From CAVPLM01 sp963713545 (GTDB lineage Bacteria > Actinomycetota > Thermoleophilia > RBG-16-64-13), in NCBI GenBank assembly GCA_963713545.1, contig CAVQME010000002.1, positions 549,087 to 613,086 on the forward strand: a stretch of 64,000 bases of DNA, in the 5' to 3' direction. This document shows positions 1 to 8,050 of this stretch, in pieces. The stretch's first letter is position 1; the number at the start of each line of letters is the position of its first letter. Both the position numbers and the translations under genes were made by a program. The notes under the pieces were generated by a model. That model was not told the origin of the DNA. It did not search any database and worked only from the letters and a program-made list of their open reading frames with translations.

Positions 1-781
1 CCTGCGCCCGCGGGCGCGGACTGTGGCTGTGGTGAATACCGACATGAACGTCGGGCTCCCAGGCGCTGGCGGCTTCGATCCGCTCGTACAAGGAGAGGAT
101 ATCGACCTCTCCGTGGAGCAGGTAGACAAGCGCGCCTGCGTCTTCAAGCAGATCGGCGAGCCCCGTGGCCAGAGCCAGACTGAGGTCCCGCTCGGATCGA
201 TCGGCCTCCCCCTGAGAATCTCGTTCGAGGCCAAGAGGGGCAGGCTCGATGCTCACCCGAAGACCTGGAAGCGAACTCCGTCCCACGTAGCCGTCCATCC
301 GGTCGGGAATACTACCGACGTGTTCCTGGTGGTTCACCTGGCGGAGGCGGCGGAGCCGGTCCAACGTGGTCTCCCCCACTATCCCGTCGACATTCAGCCC
401 GGCGTTCCGTTGGAACTCGGTGACGGCTTCCTCCAGCGTCGGGCCGAAGATGCCGTCCACCGGGCCGGAGTCGAATCCCAGCTCGTTCAGTCTGCGCTGC
501 AGATAGAGCACGTCGTCTCCCCGCATATACGGCACACGCAGGTACAGCAGGCGCTCTCCAGGCTCGTATCCGGCTTCAACCAACTCGGTCCAGGTGTTGT
601 CCTCCACCACGCCGTCGGCGAGCAGCAGCCTTTGTTGTTGGAACGCCCGGATGGCAGTCTCGGTGTGAGGACCGAACAGTCCATCGGCGCCTTCACGGCC
701 CAAGAAGTAGTCGAGGGCGGCCAGACGGGTTTGGACGTCCACCACGCGTTTGCCTCTATCTCCTCTGCCGACCGGTCGCAT
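1..781 (-). CDS. CwlM-like N-acetylmuramoyl-L-alanine amidase homologue (3' end cut by window edge)
   Basis: The ATG at 781-779 opens a frame that runs off the left edge; at least 260 codons are present. An AGGAG lies 2 nt before the start. Two peptidoglycan-binding (PG_binding_1) repeats occupy about residues 8-70 and 78-145 (G-L-F-G-P-H-T and G-I-F-G-P-T blocks). An amidase_3 domain begins near residue 170. Its zinc Glu (S-E-R-D-L, about residue 197) and later His (G-I-H-H-S, about 252) are present, but the usual D-P-G-H-G-G segment reads I-E-P-A-P-L, so the first zinc His is missing. No signal peptide is visible. Domain order and lack of export signal match mycobacterial CwlM, a cytoplasmic regulator of MurA. 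I infer a regulatory rather than hydrolytic role. Confidence 0.85.
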   Translation of the reverse strand, partial: MRPVGRGDRGKRVVDVQTRLAALDYFLGREGADGLFGPHTETAIRAFQQQRLLLADGVVEDNTWTELVEAGYEPGERLLYLRVPYMRGDDVLYLQRRLNELGFDSGPVDGIFGPTLEEAVTEFQRNAGLNVDGIVGETTLDRLRRLRQVNHQEHVGSIPDRMDGYVGRSSLPGLRVSIEPAPLGLERDSQGEADRSERDLSLALATGLADLLEDAGALVYLLHGEVDILSLYERIEAASAWEPDVHVGIHHSHSPRPRAQ

Positions 782-868
782 TGCTCCTCAGAGGCCTTGA
801 GTGACGGAAACCCTCTGGAACCTTCTCCGCCGCGGCACCGCAGTCGCCTACCGGGCAGGCTCGGCTAT

Positions 869-874
869 TATACT
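869..874 (+). promoter_or_regulatory. -10 box for a leaderless capA-like mRNA
   Basis: TATACT ends 7 nt before the GTG at 882, which would put the transcription start on the start codon. No Shine-Dalgarno precedes the GTG. No clear -35 box is seen. Confidence 0.5.
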
Positions 875-881
875 CACAGGC

Positions 882-2225
882 GTGGAGCGCAAGAAAACAC
901 GGCGAAGAGTGCGTCTGAGCGATCGCAGGTTGCTGATACCTGCGGTAGTGCTCTGCTTGGCCGCGGTCGCGATCGCCGGGCTGTATATCGCCGATCGCCG
1001 AGCGCTGACCCCTTCCACAGAGGCTCTGGCGGAGAGCCCGGCAGTCAGCACTTCCGGCCCCATGACCACGAAGGGGATAGCGCCGACCAGTTCGCACACC
1101 GGTGCCCCTATCCCCGATTCGGCGACCGCAACCTCCGAGACGGCTGCTTCTTCAACCACGATTCCGGCGACCACGACCTCCTCCACCACTACCTCCACCA
1201 CCACTACCTCCACCACCACGACCGAGGCTCCCATTCCCGCGCTGACGGTGGCAGCGAGTGGGGATGTGCTCGGCGACCGTAAAGTGGGCTCCTTCGTCGA
1301 CAAGAACGGGGGCGAGGCGGTCTTCGCGAAGGTCAGGCCGCTTCTGGAAACGGCACAACTGGCCTTCGTCAACCTGGAATCGCCCCTCTCCGAACGGGGC
1401 ACACCCGACCCGCACAAGGAATACACCTTCCTTGGCCGCCCCGCTCTGGCCCACGGCCTGACGTCGGCCGGGATCGACGTGGTAAGCCTGGCCAACAACC
1501 ACGCCGTCGACTACGGCCCGGCCGCGCTGCTCGATACCATTCGCCTGCTTGACGAGGCCGGGGTGAACCACGCGGGAGCCGGCGCCGATGCGCAAGCGGC
1601 GCGGGAGCCGGCTCTGCTCATCACTCCCGCGGGCATCGTGGCAGTCCTCGCCTTCACCGAGTTGATTCATCCGGGCTTCCCGGCCACCTCCGATAGACCG
1701 GGCATCAATCCCGTCACGCCAGACCGCAAGAGGCTTCTGGCCGACATCTCCGCAGCCAAAGAGAAGGCCGACTTCGTGATCGTGAGCTTCCACTGGGGAA
1801 CCGAATACACGAGCAGAGCCAACCAGGATCAGCGCCGACTGGCTCACCAGGCGATCGACGCTGGGGCCGACCTGATCCTGGGACACCATCCCCATGTGAT
1901 CCAGGGGCTGGAGCTCTACAAGGACAGGTTGATCGCTTACAGCATGGGCGATTTCGTCTGGGACCACAACTCCCGGGAAACCGGAGAGACCTTCGTGCTT
2001 CACGTGGCGCTGACAGCCGATGGGCCGCCGACCGTCGATGCCACCCCGGTCTATCTGGACGACGCCACCGGAGTCCCGGCCCCCGTCACGGGACGGGAGG
2101 CCGAGGTGATCCTGAACCGTCTGATTCGGCTGAGCGCCGACCTGGGCTTGGAGCTGACCAGATCAGGGGACCGAGCGGTCTTTGCTCCGGGTGCGACTCC
2201 TACCGTAGTTGCCCCCGCTCCCTGA
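882..2225 (+). CDS. CapA-family poly-gamma-glutamate/capsule-type metallophosphoesterase, membrane anchored
   Basis: This 447-residue protein has a basic N-terminus, one membrane segment (about residues 15-37), a Ser/Thr-rich linker (about 90-117) and an extracellular PGA_cap domain. Metallophosphoesterase motifs run in order: S-G-D-V-L-G-D, N-L-E-S-P-L-S, A-N-N-H-A-V-D-Y-G, H-W-G-T-E-Y and G-H-H-P-H-V-I-Q-G. Family members are needed for poly-gamma-glutamate or capsule export in some bacteria, but the substrate here is unknown and no capB/capC lies nearby. A GTG at 801 would lengthen the frame by 27 residues; I prefer GTG 882 because a -10 box sits exactly 7 nt upstream and the extension is not conserved-looking. 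Confidence 0.85.
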   Translation: MERKKTRRRVRLSDRRLLIPAVVLCLAAVAIAGLYIADRRALTPSTEALAESPAVSTSGPMTTKGIAPTSSHTGAPIPDSATATSETAASSTTIPATTTSSTTTSTTTTSTTTTEAPIPALTVAASGDVLGDRKVGSFVDKNGGEAVFAKVRPLLETAQLAFVNLESPLSERGTPDPHKEYTFLGRPALAHGLTSAGIDVVSLANNHAVDYGPAALLDTIRLLDEAGVNHAGAGADAQAAREPALLITPAGIVAVLAFTELIHPGFPATSDRPGINPVTPDRKRLLADISAAKEKADFVIVSFHWGTEYTSRANQDQRRLAHQAIDAGADLILGHHPHVIQGLELYKDRLIAYSMGDFVWDHNSRETGETFVLHVALTADGPPTVDATPVYLDDATGVPAPVTGREAEVILNRLIRLSADLGLELTRSGDRAVFAPGATPTVVAPAP

Positions 2226-2298
2226 ACCGGTCTTCCTGACCCCTTCCGATCCGCCCCAGGTGCGCCGCCCCAGGTGCGCCCGTCGCCGCCCTGGCCGA

Positions 2299-4599
2299 TC
2301 AGCAGCGCAGGCTCCGCCCCTTCTTCTGCAGGTAGCCGCTGTAGGCCGCCATCTTGCCAAGGATCCTCACCGCCCGCAGCGGCGAGGGAAGCACGAAGGT
2401 GGCGTAGCGTCCCCCGACGGAGAAGATGGCTTGGCTCATGGGCCGTTGGGAGATGTTGGCTATGGGCTTGCAGTAGCGGTCCATCAGCTCCGCGTTCTGG
2501 CGGATGAACGCCAACTCCCGCTCGCTGAGTTCCGGCTCGGCCGTCTCCTCGTCGCCGCAGGCGCCGATGCCGGCGCCTGCGGCACCTTCGCAGGTAGCCT
2601 TGAGGCCTTCTATCTCGGTGATGGCTCGGCGGCTTTCGCTCATGGAGCCCACTACGCCCATGACGATCACGGCGTCGACTCCCTCGCTGGCCACGAGCGT
2701 CTCCACCACGGTCTCCGGCACTCCCGGGGTCACAGTGGCCACCATATCCACCGGGTTGGAGTGGCTCCAGAACGGCGGGAGCACCTTGTTCAAGCCTTCT
2801 ATGACCTCCGGCGACAACTCCGCCAGCTCCAGGCCGCAGCGGGCTATCTCGTCCGACACCAGCACGCCCCAACCTCCGCCCAGAGTGGCCACCGCCACCC
2901 TCTTGCCAGGAGGTAGCGGCATGTAGGCGAGAGCGAAGGTGAGATCCATGAACTCGTCGGGATCGGTAACGACGATCAGGCCCGATTGGCGGGCTGCCGC
3001 CTCGAACACGGCCGTGGACGAGGTCAGTGCCCCGGTGTGGGAGGCGGCTGCCTTCTTGCCGTAGTCGCTCATCCCGCCCCGCAGCACCACCACCGGTTTG
3101 TCCACCGTGGTGCGCTTCATCACATCCAGAAGGCGACGACCGTCGTCGAAGCCTTCCATGTAGGCGACGATGGTGTTCGTCTCGGGGTCGGTGTGCAGGT
3201 AGTTGATGAAGTCCACTGCGTCGATCATGGCTTCGTTGCCCACGCCGATGAACTTGCCCACCCCACCCTTGCGCCGGTCGGCCGACACCAGCAGCTGCAG
3301 GCCCAGGTTACCGGACTGCGAGACCATGCTCGCGCCGCCCGGCGCCGGCCGGACCAGCATGAACCCCGTCCCGTAGAGCTTGTGGTGGGAAGAGATGACG
3401 CCCATACAGTTAGGGCCCACCAGCGCCATGCCGTGCTTCTCTGCAATGGCGATCATCTCGTCCTCCAACGCCCTGCCTTCCGGACCCACCTCGGAGAATC
3501 CGGCGGACACCACCACGACGGCGCCCACCCCTTTGCGGCCGCACTCCTCCATCACACCGTTGACCAGCGACGAATGTACGGCCACTATCACTAGATCGGG
3601 CGTCTCCGGAAGCTCGGACACGCTGGCGTAGACAGGAAGGCCCAGGATCGTCCCCCCCTTGGGATTGACCAGATAGATCGGGCCCGGGAACTCACCCAGT
3701 CTCAGGTTAGCCACCAGCATGCCGCCCCACTTGGCCGTATCCGCCGAAGCCCCGACCACCGCCACGCTCCGCGGGGCCACCAGCGAACCGAGGCGCGAGA
3801 TGTCGGCCGGGGGGCGCGTCGAAACCTCGACAGGTTCGCCCACCGCTATGAGGGCATCCACCGCCACCGGGTCTGCCCCGTCTATCAGCAGGGGATTGAC
3901 ATCTATCTCCCGGATCTCGGGGTGATCTTCCGCCATCTGCCCCACGGCCATGATGATCTTGGCCAAAGCGGTCCGGTCGACCGGCGGCTCACCTCGGACC
4001 GAGCCCAGCAGAACCCTCGCCTCGATCTGGTCCATGAGCTCGTAGGCATCGTCCTCGGAAAGGGGAGCGACCGCGAAGGCCACGTCGTGCAGCGCTTCCG
4101 TGTAGATACCGCCCAGGCCGAACATGACGACCGGACCGAACAGAAGGTCGCGGATGAGACCTACCACGAACTCGCGCTTGCCCCTGACCATATGTTCCAC
4201 AAGGACGCCTTCGAGCGTGGCCCCCGCCGCAGCCGCCCGGGATTCCAGCGTCCGATAGGCCTCGCGGACCTCTGTCTCATCGCTGATGCGGAGCAGCACC
4301 AGCCCGGCATCGGTCTTGTGCTGGATCTTGGGGGACGACCCTTTCATGACGACGGGGTAGCCTATCTCCTCTGCCAGCCGCACGGCCTCGTCGGCCGAGT
4401 TGACGGTCCCGCCTTGAGGCACTGCGATACCGTAGGCTGCGAAGAACTGCTTGCCGGCGTCCTCGTCAAGAGCTGGGGCGCCGGTCCTAAGCGTGTCTTC
4501 GATCAAGGCGCGTCCAGGGGCGGCAGCGAGCCTCGGTACGGTCACGTCGCGCTGGGCCGACCCCTGTCCCGACCCCTGTCCCGGCCCGCTGCTGGTCAC
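2299..4599 (-). CDS. acetate-CoA ligase (ADP-forming), fused beta-alpha form
   Basis: The enzyme interconverts acyl-CoA + ADP + Pi with acid + ATP + CoA, giving substrate-level ATP in anaerobes. The 766-residue protein has an ATP-grasp (beta) domain at about residues 25-240, followed by the alpha part: CoA-binding Rossmann domain (V-A-V-V-G-A-S-A, from about 265) and succinyl-CoA-ligase-like domains. The S-H-T-G-A-L motif with the phospho-His is at about residue 521. Beta-before-alpha is the less usual domain order. The GTG start at 4599 is chosen because AGGAGG lies 5 nt upstream. Substrate range (acetyl, propionyl, aryl) cannot be read from sequence. A Cys-containing insert near the C-terminus is unusual. 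Confidence 0.9.
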   Translation of the reverse strand: MTSSGPGQGSGQGSAQRDVTVPRLAAAPGRALIEDTLRTGAPALDEDAGKQFFAAYGIAVPQGGTVNSADEAVRLAEEIGYPVVMKGSSPKIQHKTDAGLVLLRISDETEVREAYRTLESRAAAAGATLEGVLVEHMVRGKREFVVGLIRDLLFGPVVMFGLGGIYTEALHDVAFAVAPLSEDDAYELMDQIEARVLLGSVRGEPPVDRTALAKIIMAVGQMAEDHPEIREIDVNPLLIDGADPVAVDALIAVGEPVEVSTRPPADISRLGSLVAPRSVAVVGASADTAKWGGMLVANLRLGEFPGPIYLVNPKGGTILGLPVYASVSELPETPDLVIVAVHSSLVNGVMEECGRKGVGAVVVVSAGFSEVGPEGRALEDEMIAIAEKHGMALVGPNCMGVISSHHKLYGTGFMLVRPAPGGASMVSQSGNLGLQLLVSADRRKGGVGKFIGVGNEAMIDAVDFINYLHTDPETNTIVAYMEGFDDGRRLLDVMKRTTVDKPVVVLRGGMSDYGKKAAASHTGALTSSTAVFEAAARQSGLIVVTDPDEFMDLTFALAYMPLPPGKRVAVATLGGGWGVLVSDEIARCGLELAELSPEVIEGLNKVLPPFWSHSNPVDMVATVTPGVPETVVETLVASEGVDAVIVMGVVGSMSESRRAITEIEGLKATCEGAAGAGIGACGDEETAEPELSERELAFIRQNAELMDRYCKPIANISQRPMSQAIFSVGGRYATFVLPSPLRAVRILGKMAAYSGYLQKKGRSLRC

Positions 4600-4667
4600 T
4601 GCCGCCTCCTTGGTGTGATTGGACAGGGTATAACTATGCCCACGGGTGACACGCTCTGAAACCGGAT

Positions 4668-4684
4668 CGCGGACGGCGTCCGCG
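4668..4684. terminator. short GC-rich inverted repeat after the CDF gene
   Basis: CGCGGAC and GTCCGCG are separated by 3 nt, just past the stop of the CDF gene. There is no U-run, so termination is only possible. Confidence 0.3.
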
Positions 4685-4696
4685 CGGAACCCGGGG

Positions 4697-5683
4697 CTAC
4701 ACCGGCTGACCCGGCTCTGGCGCTTGTTGCGCCTTCCCCAGCTCGCGCGCCTCCTCGTCCACAGCGCACCCGCAGACGCATTGGGGTTTGCAGCCGAAGT
4801 CACACGGCTCCACGTGGATATGCACTCGGGATTCCGACACCCGCTCCTTGATGGCCACCACGATCTCGTCGGCGAGTGCATGGGCCTCTGCCACCGACAT
4901 CTTGTCGTCGACGACCACGTGGAAGTCGATGAAACGGGTGGGCCCGGCCTTGCGCGTCTGCAGGTGGTGAAAACTGCGGACGGCGGGCCAACCTTCGGCC
5001 ACGAAACCGGGGATCCACTCGACGTCTTCTCCCGGGAGTCCCACATCCAGGAGATCGCGGGCCGAATCTCGAGTTAGATCATAGGCAGCTTTCATGATGA
5101 GACAAGCGACAAGGATGGCCACGGCCGGGTCCAGCCAACTGAGATTCGCTCCGGGCCATACCGAGCCTCCGATCCAGATCACGAGCAGTCCGAACATGAC
5201 CCCGACCGAGGTGTAGACGTCGGTACGAAGGTGCCAGGCATCCGCCTGCAGAGCTACGGAGTCGGTCTCCCTGCCCACTCTGAACAGACGCCTCGACACA
5301 AAGGTGTTCACGAGCGCCGACACCAGCATGACCGCCACCCCCCACCCGGGCATCTCGATGGGCTGCGGATCGATCAGCTTCTTCACTGCTTCGTAGATGA
5401 TCCAGCCGGCAGCTAGGAAGATGAGAAGCCCTTCTGCGGTACCCGAGATGTTCTCGAACTTTCCGTGCCCATAGGGATGGCGATCGTCCGCCGCGCGGCC
5501 GGAGGCGCGGACCGCGAAAAGCGCGATCAAGGCGGCGATGAGGTCCACGCCAGAGTGTATGGCCTCGGACAGTATGGCCACCGAACCGATGGACATGCCG
5601 ACGACCACCTTGAGTATGATGAGCAGGCTGTTCGAGGCCACCGACAGGATGGCCGCACTGGTCTTCTTTTTGGTTGTATTCAT
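4697..5683 (-). CDS. cation diffusion facilitator (CDF) family metal efflux transporter
   Basis: This inner-membrane proton-coupled exporter of divalent metals has 328 residues with about six membrane segments and the cytoplasmic CDF C-terminal domain. Metal-site motifs are H-S-G-V-D in TM2 and H-L-R-T-D in TM5, the HxxxD/HxxxD pattern usual for Zn (also Co) transporters. The C-terminal tail carries five Cys in C-D-F-G-C-K-P-Q-C-V-C-G-C, an extra soft-metal site not in typical CDFs. The gene sits behind a structured leader with an intrinsic attenuator (5704-5813), so it is probably metal-regulated at the RNA level. It lies upstream of the acetate-CoA ligase on the same strand but with separate signals. 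Confidence 0.93.
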   Translation of the reverse strand: MNTTKKKTSAAILSVASNSLLIILKVVVGMSIGSVAILSEAIHSGVDLIAALIALFAVRASGRAADDRHPYGHGKFENISGTAEGLLIFLAAGWIIYEAVKKLIDPQPIEMPGWGVAVMLVSALVNTFVSRRLFRVGRETDSVALQADAWHLRTDVYTSVGVMFGLLVIWIGGSVWPGANLSWLDPAVAILVACLIMKAAYDLTRDSARDLLDVGLPGEDVEWIPGFVAEGWPAVRSFHHLQTRKAGPTRFIDFHVVVDDKMSVAEAHALADEIVVAIKERVSESRVHIHVEPCDFGCKPQCVCGCAVDEEARELGKAQQAPEPGQPV

Positions 5684-5703
5684 CTGTGCTCCCCCAAACG
5701 CGC

Positions 5704-5739
5704 AAAAAGCCCTGCAGGAACATCACGTCCCGCAGAGCT
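5704..5739 (-). terminator. intrinsic attenuator in the CDF leader
   Basis: A 12-bp stem with two G-U pairs and an 8-nt loop is followed by five U. It lies about 20 nt before the CDF start codon, inside the leader, so it would end transcription before the gene unless an antiterminator forms. Confidence 0.8.
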
Positions 5740-5813
5740 AAAGTGCTCGCTGCCAGAAGCCCGGCTAACACTCCGTACGCGCCTTCGCAAGCGCGCTGGA
5801 GCTGCCTGTTCAG
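5740..5813 (-). promoter_or_regulatory. structured 5' leader, candidate metal-sensing riboswitch (NiCo/czcD-like)
   Basis: Between the promoter and the attenuator the RNA folds into at least two helices. One is an 8-bp hairpin with a GCGA loop (5777-5796). The other is a longer arm (5742-5772) with an inner GCCGG/CUGGC stem. ACAGGCAGC and GCCGGG segments resemble, from memory, conserved blocks of the NiCo (czcD) riboswitch, which also controls CDF exporters. The aptamer class is an inference and needs a covariance-model search. Confidence 0.5.
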
Positions 5814-5819
5814 ACTCGA

Positions 5820-5848
5820 AGTATAGGGCCCAGGCGCGCCTGCAACAA
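5820..5848 (-). promoter_or_regulatory. sigma70-type promoter of the CDF leader
   Basis: TTGTTG (5848-5843) and TATACT (5825-5820) are separated by exactly 17 nt. They point to a transcription start near 5813, about 130 nt before the CDF start codon. Confidence 0.65.
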
Positions 5849-5918
5849 GCAGTTCGCGCCTCACTCAACGCATTTATTGGTGAGCAGGCCGAGACGTGGG
5901 TGGGAACACGGACGGGCG

Positions 5919-6650
5919 TTACTTCACAAGGTGCCCGTAAACGATCACGTTGGAGAGATAGTGACCCCAGTCACGGTCGAATTCCCCTCCGCACGTGATC
6001 AACCGGATCACCGGCTGCCAGGTGTCGTTCCAGATGCGGTCGGTCGGCAGTTCGCTCTTGAGTTGTTGCTCCTTGGAATCCACGACGAAGGTGGCCACGT
6101 CGCCGTCCCCACCGTAGACCAGAATCTCGTCGCCGGATCCGAGTTCCCTCAGATGGTAGAAGACGTCGGGCCCTTTCTTGGTGTCCACGTGGGCAACGAT
6201 CACTGCCGGACCTTTGGCACCCGGCGCCGGTCCCAGGTTGTACCAGCCGGCCAGGCCGAACGGAGGCACGTCCATGTCGCCGTTCTCGAGCAGACCCACG
6301 CTGATGACTTCCGCGTCCACCTCGATCGCCGGGATGACGATCCGGACCGGGTCGGGGATCTCGTGCGTGTAGATCGTAGTAGTGGTGGTCGAAGGCGCTG
6401 TGGAAGTCGTCGAGAGAGCGGTGGGAGCGGGGCCGCTCGTAGTGGTGGTGGAAGAGGGTGGGACGGTGGTGGTCGCGGGCCGCGCTGTCGAGGGAGTAGA
6501 GGGCAGCGCCTCCGCAGCCCGGGACTCGCGGATCACTATGCCCGTGGTGACCCCTGCGACCACGAACGCCGCAGCCACGAGGAGGGCCGCAAGCGCAATT
6601 CTCTTGCGCCTGCGGCGCCTCAGGGCCCGCATGTATTCCAGTCTTCTCAT
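5919..6650 (-). CDS. class F-type sortase (cysteine transpeptidase)
   Basis: This membrane-anchored sortase has 243 residues. A very basic N-terminus and one membrane helix (about 17-40) are followed by a Thr/Pro-rich linker (about 50-95) and the sortase beta-barrel. The catalytic triad candidates are His154 (A-H-V-D-T), Cys220 (L-I-T-C-G-G) and Arg226 (F-D-R). The short N-terminal helix plus LITCGG signature matches actinobacterial class F sortases, which attach proteins to the wall or act as housekeeping transpeptidases. It follows, on the same strand with a 97-nt gap, a small Thr-rich two-TM protein that may be a partner. No LPxTG protein is seen in the window. Confidence 0.88.
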   Translation of the reverse strand: MRRLEYMRALRRRRRKRIALAALLVAAAFVVAGVTTGIVIRESRAAEALPSTPSTARPATTTVPPSSTTTTSGPAPTALSTTSTAPSTTTTTIYTHEIPDPVRIVIPAIEVDAEVISVGLLENGDMDVPPFGLAGWYNLGPAPGAKGPAVIVAHVDTKKGPDVFYHLRELGSGDEILVYGGDGDVATFVVDSKEQQLKSELPTDRIWNDTWQPVIRLITCGGEFDRDWGHYLSNVIVYGHLVK

Positions 6651-6747
6651 CCAGAGCTAACGGAGTGAGCCACGGTTTGCGGCAACAAGTAGCGCGGGCC
6701 CCCGGCTTCCCCGGCTTTGCCGAAGATCGACGCAGACTCCAGGGCGG

Positions 6748-7185
6748 CTATCCCTTCTGGTACAAATGGACAGCGGACCCGAAAAGACCGACGCAGAGTA
6801 CCGCCGCCAATACGATGAGGGCCCAGATCCCGGCCCCAATACCCGCCGTGCCGCCGCCACCGGCGGTGATGTCGCTCGGAGCCGGGGTGGAGGTGCCGGG
6901 ACTCGCCGTCACGGTGGTAGTGGATGTGGCAGGACCCGCCGTCGTGGTAGTCGACTTCGTAGTGGTGGTACTGGGCGCGCTCGATGTGGTGGCGGCGCCT
7001 GCGGTGGTGACCGGGCTTGCGGTCGTCGTCACTGCTGCGGCGGTCGTGCTGGTACCACCGGTGGTGGGTGTACCGCTCGTCTCGTCCGTGCCGCAGCTCT
7101 CACATCCCCAGATAAGTCCACCCGCCAAAGCAGCCAACACTATTACGACGATCACGGCCAGCACCGTGATTGTGCCCCTGGTCAT
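6748..7185 (-). CDS. small Thr-rich protein with two terminal membrane helices, unknown function
   Basis: The protein has 145 residues: an N-terminal membrane helix (about 7-28), a Cys pair (W-G-C-E-S-C), about 80 residues rich in Thr/Ser/Ala, then a Gly-rich stretch and a C-terminal helix (about 118-140) with a short tail ending Y-Q-K-G. The ATG at 7185 has GGAGG 9 nt upstream. The layout looks like a wall-spanning protein whose ends stay in the membrane. The C-terminus resembles a sortase sorting signal without LPxTG, and a sortase gene follows. I do not recognise the family. Confidence 0.7.
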   Translation of the reverse strand: MTRGTITVLAVIVVIVLAALAGGLIWGCESCGTDETSGTPTTGGTSTTAAAVTTTASPVTTAGAATTSSAPSTTTTKSTTTTAGPATSTTTVTASPGTSTPAPSDITAGGGGTAGIGAGIWALIVLAAVLCVGLFGSAVHLYQKG

Positions 7186-7436
7186 ACCCCTCTCCTCCGA
7201 GTCGCCTGATCCGATTCGGGTACTGCCTCCACTCGGTGGAGACTGGGCTTTTGACTTCGACAAAGACGGTGATTCCCCTGTAACACTGGATCGCCCCTGC
7301 GGATCCGCGAGGCGCGAGTCGGCACGGACGCGAGAAGCGGTCGATCCCAGCTTGCTTCCAGTCGACGGGAGGAGATGCCGGAAAGCTGAGGCAGGCCCAG
7401 CGGATGCCTGTAGCCCCCGGGGAAGGCGACCCCGGT

Positions 7437-7800
7437 TGGTGGAGGCGGGGGGAATCGAACCCCCGTCCGAAACCCGTCTGGCCCAGGTTTCTACGAGCGT
7501 AGCCCCTACTACGTTTCTCGCCTCGCGCCCCCGTAGGAGCTGGGTGCGTCCGGCCAACCACCTGAATGTCCCCCCGACGCCGGCGGCCCTCGTCGGGAGT
7601 GAGCCCGCCTGGTTTATGCCGCGGCCCTCCCCGGCAGGCACGGGAGGCGCGACAGGCGCTTAAGTCTTAGTCAGACTAAGCGGCCAGAGCCAATTCAGGT
7701 TTGGCAATTGTTGTTTTCCAGCCTGTTTAACGAGAACGGCCGGGATCTCGGCTCGCTACCCAAACTCAGACATGAGCCCCGTCGAAACCATGTCGCCCCC
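7437..7800 (-). ncRNA. ssrA: transfer-messenger RNA (tmRNA)
   Basis: The 5' end GGGGGCGACATGG with a following UUCGAC pairs through its first seven bases with CGCCTCC near the 3' end, forming the acceptor stem. The 3' end has a T-arm (GGGGGTTCGATTCCCCC) and an encoded ACCA. The tag frame (7723-7676) probably resumes at GGC and reads G-W-K-T-T-I-A-K-P-E-L-A-L-A-A then TAG, with an in-frame TAA two codons later. The A-L-A-A end is the usual protease tag. The length of 364 nt is typical for a one-piece tmRNA. The resume codon is an inference from the tag frame. Any protein-coding frames across this interval are spurious. Confidence 0.95.
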
Positions 7801-7849
7801 ACGAGACACAGACACGCGGCTCCTGACACCGCGCTGACTGAGCTATGTA

Positions 7850-7855
7850 AGTATA
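7850..7855 (-). promoter_or_regulatory. -10 box of the tmRNA promoter
   Basis: TATACT lies about 50 nt before the mature 5' end. It would give a precursor leader for RNase P to remove. No good -35 box is seen. Confidence 0.4.
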
Positions 7856-8014
7856 CAGCACCCTGATTCCGCCGACCGGCCAAAGCCGGCGTTGGCGCAC
7901 ACGCTCGGTCGACAGCAGTCGGTACCGCGCCAGACTCAGCCCTTTGTTGCAAGGCGCGCCTTGGAGCCGGGGCTAATCTCTGTTCCGGGTCAGTGGAGAT
8001 CAGATCATAGCGGC

Positions 8015-8043
8015 TGGACCCGCGGAGAGGATATGACTATAAT
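8015..8043 (+). promoter_or_regulatory. promoter of the toxin-antitoxin pair, leaderless
   Basis: TGGACC (8015-8020), a 17-nt spacer and a perfect TATAAT (8038-8043) place the transcript start at 8051, exactly on an ATG. Confidence 0.65.
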
Positions 8044-8050
8044 TATGGTC

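Noticed and set aside
23..1282. Long plus-strand open frame of about 420 codons
   Set aside because: It is antisense to the CwlM-like amidase and enters the CapA-like gene out of frame; its Arg/His/Gly-rich translation matches no domain.
5742..5773. CIRCE-like sequence in the CDF leader
   Set aside because: GAGTG and GCACT parts occur in the reverse order and with a different spacer; they form an arm of the RNA leader.
6748..7641. Longer version of the Thr-rich membrane protein
   Set aside because: The 5' extension runs through tmRNA; the ATG at 7185 with its ribosome site is the natural start.
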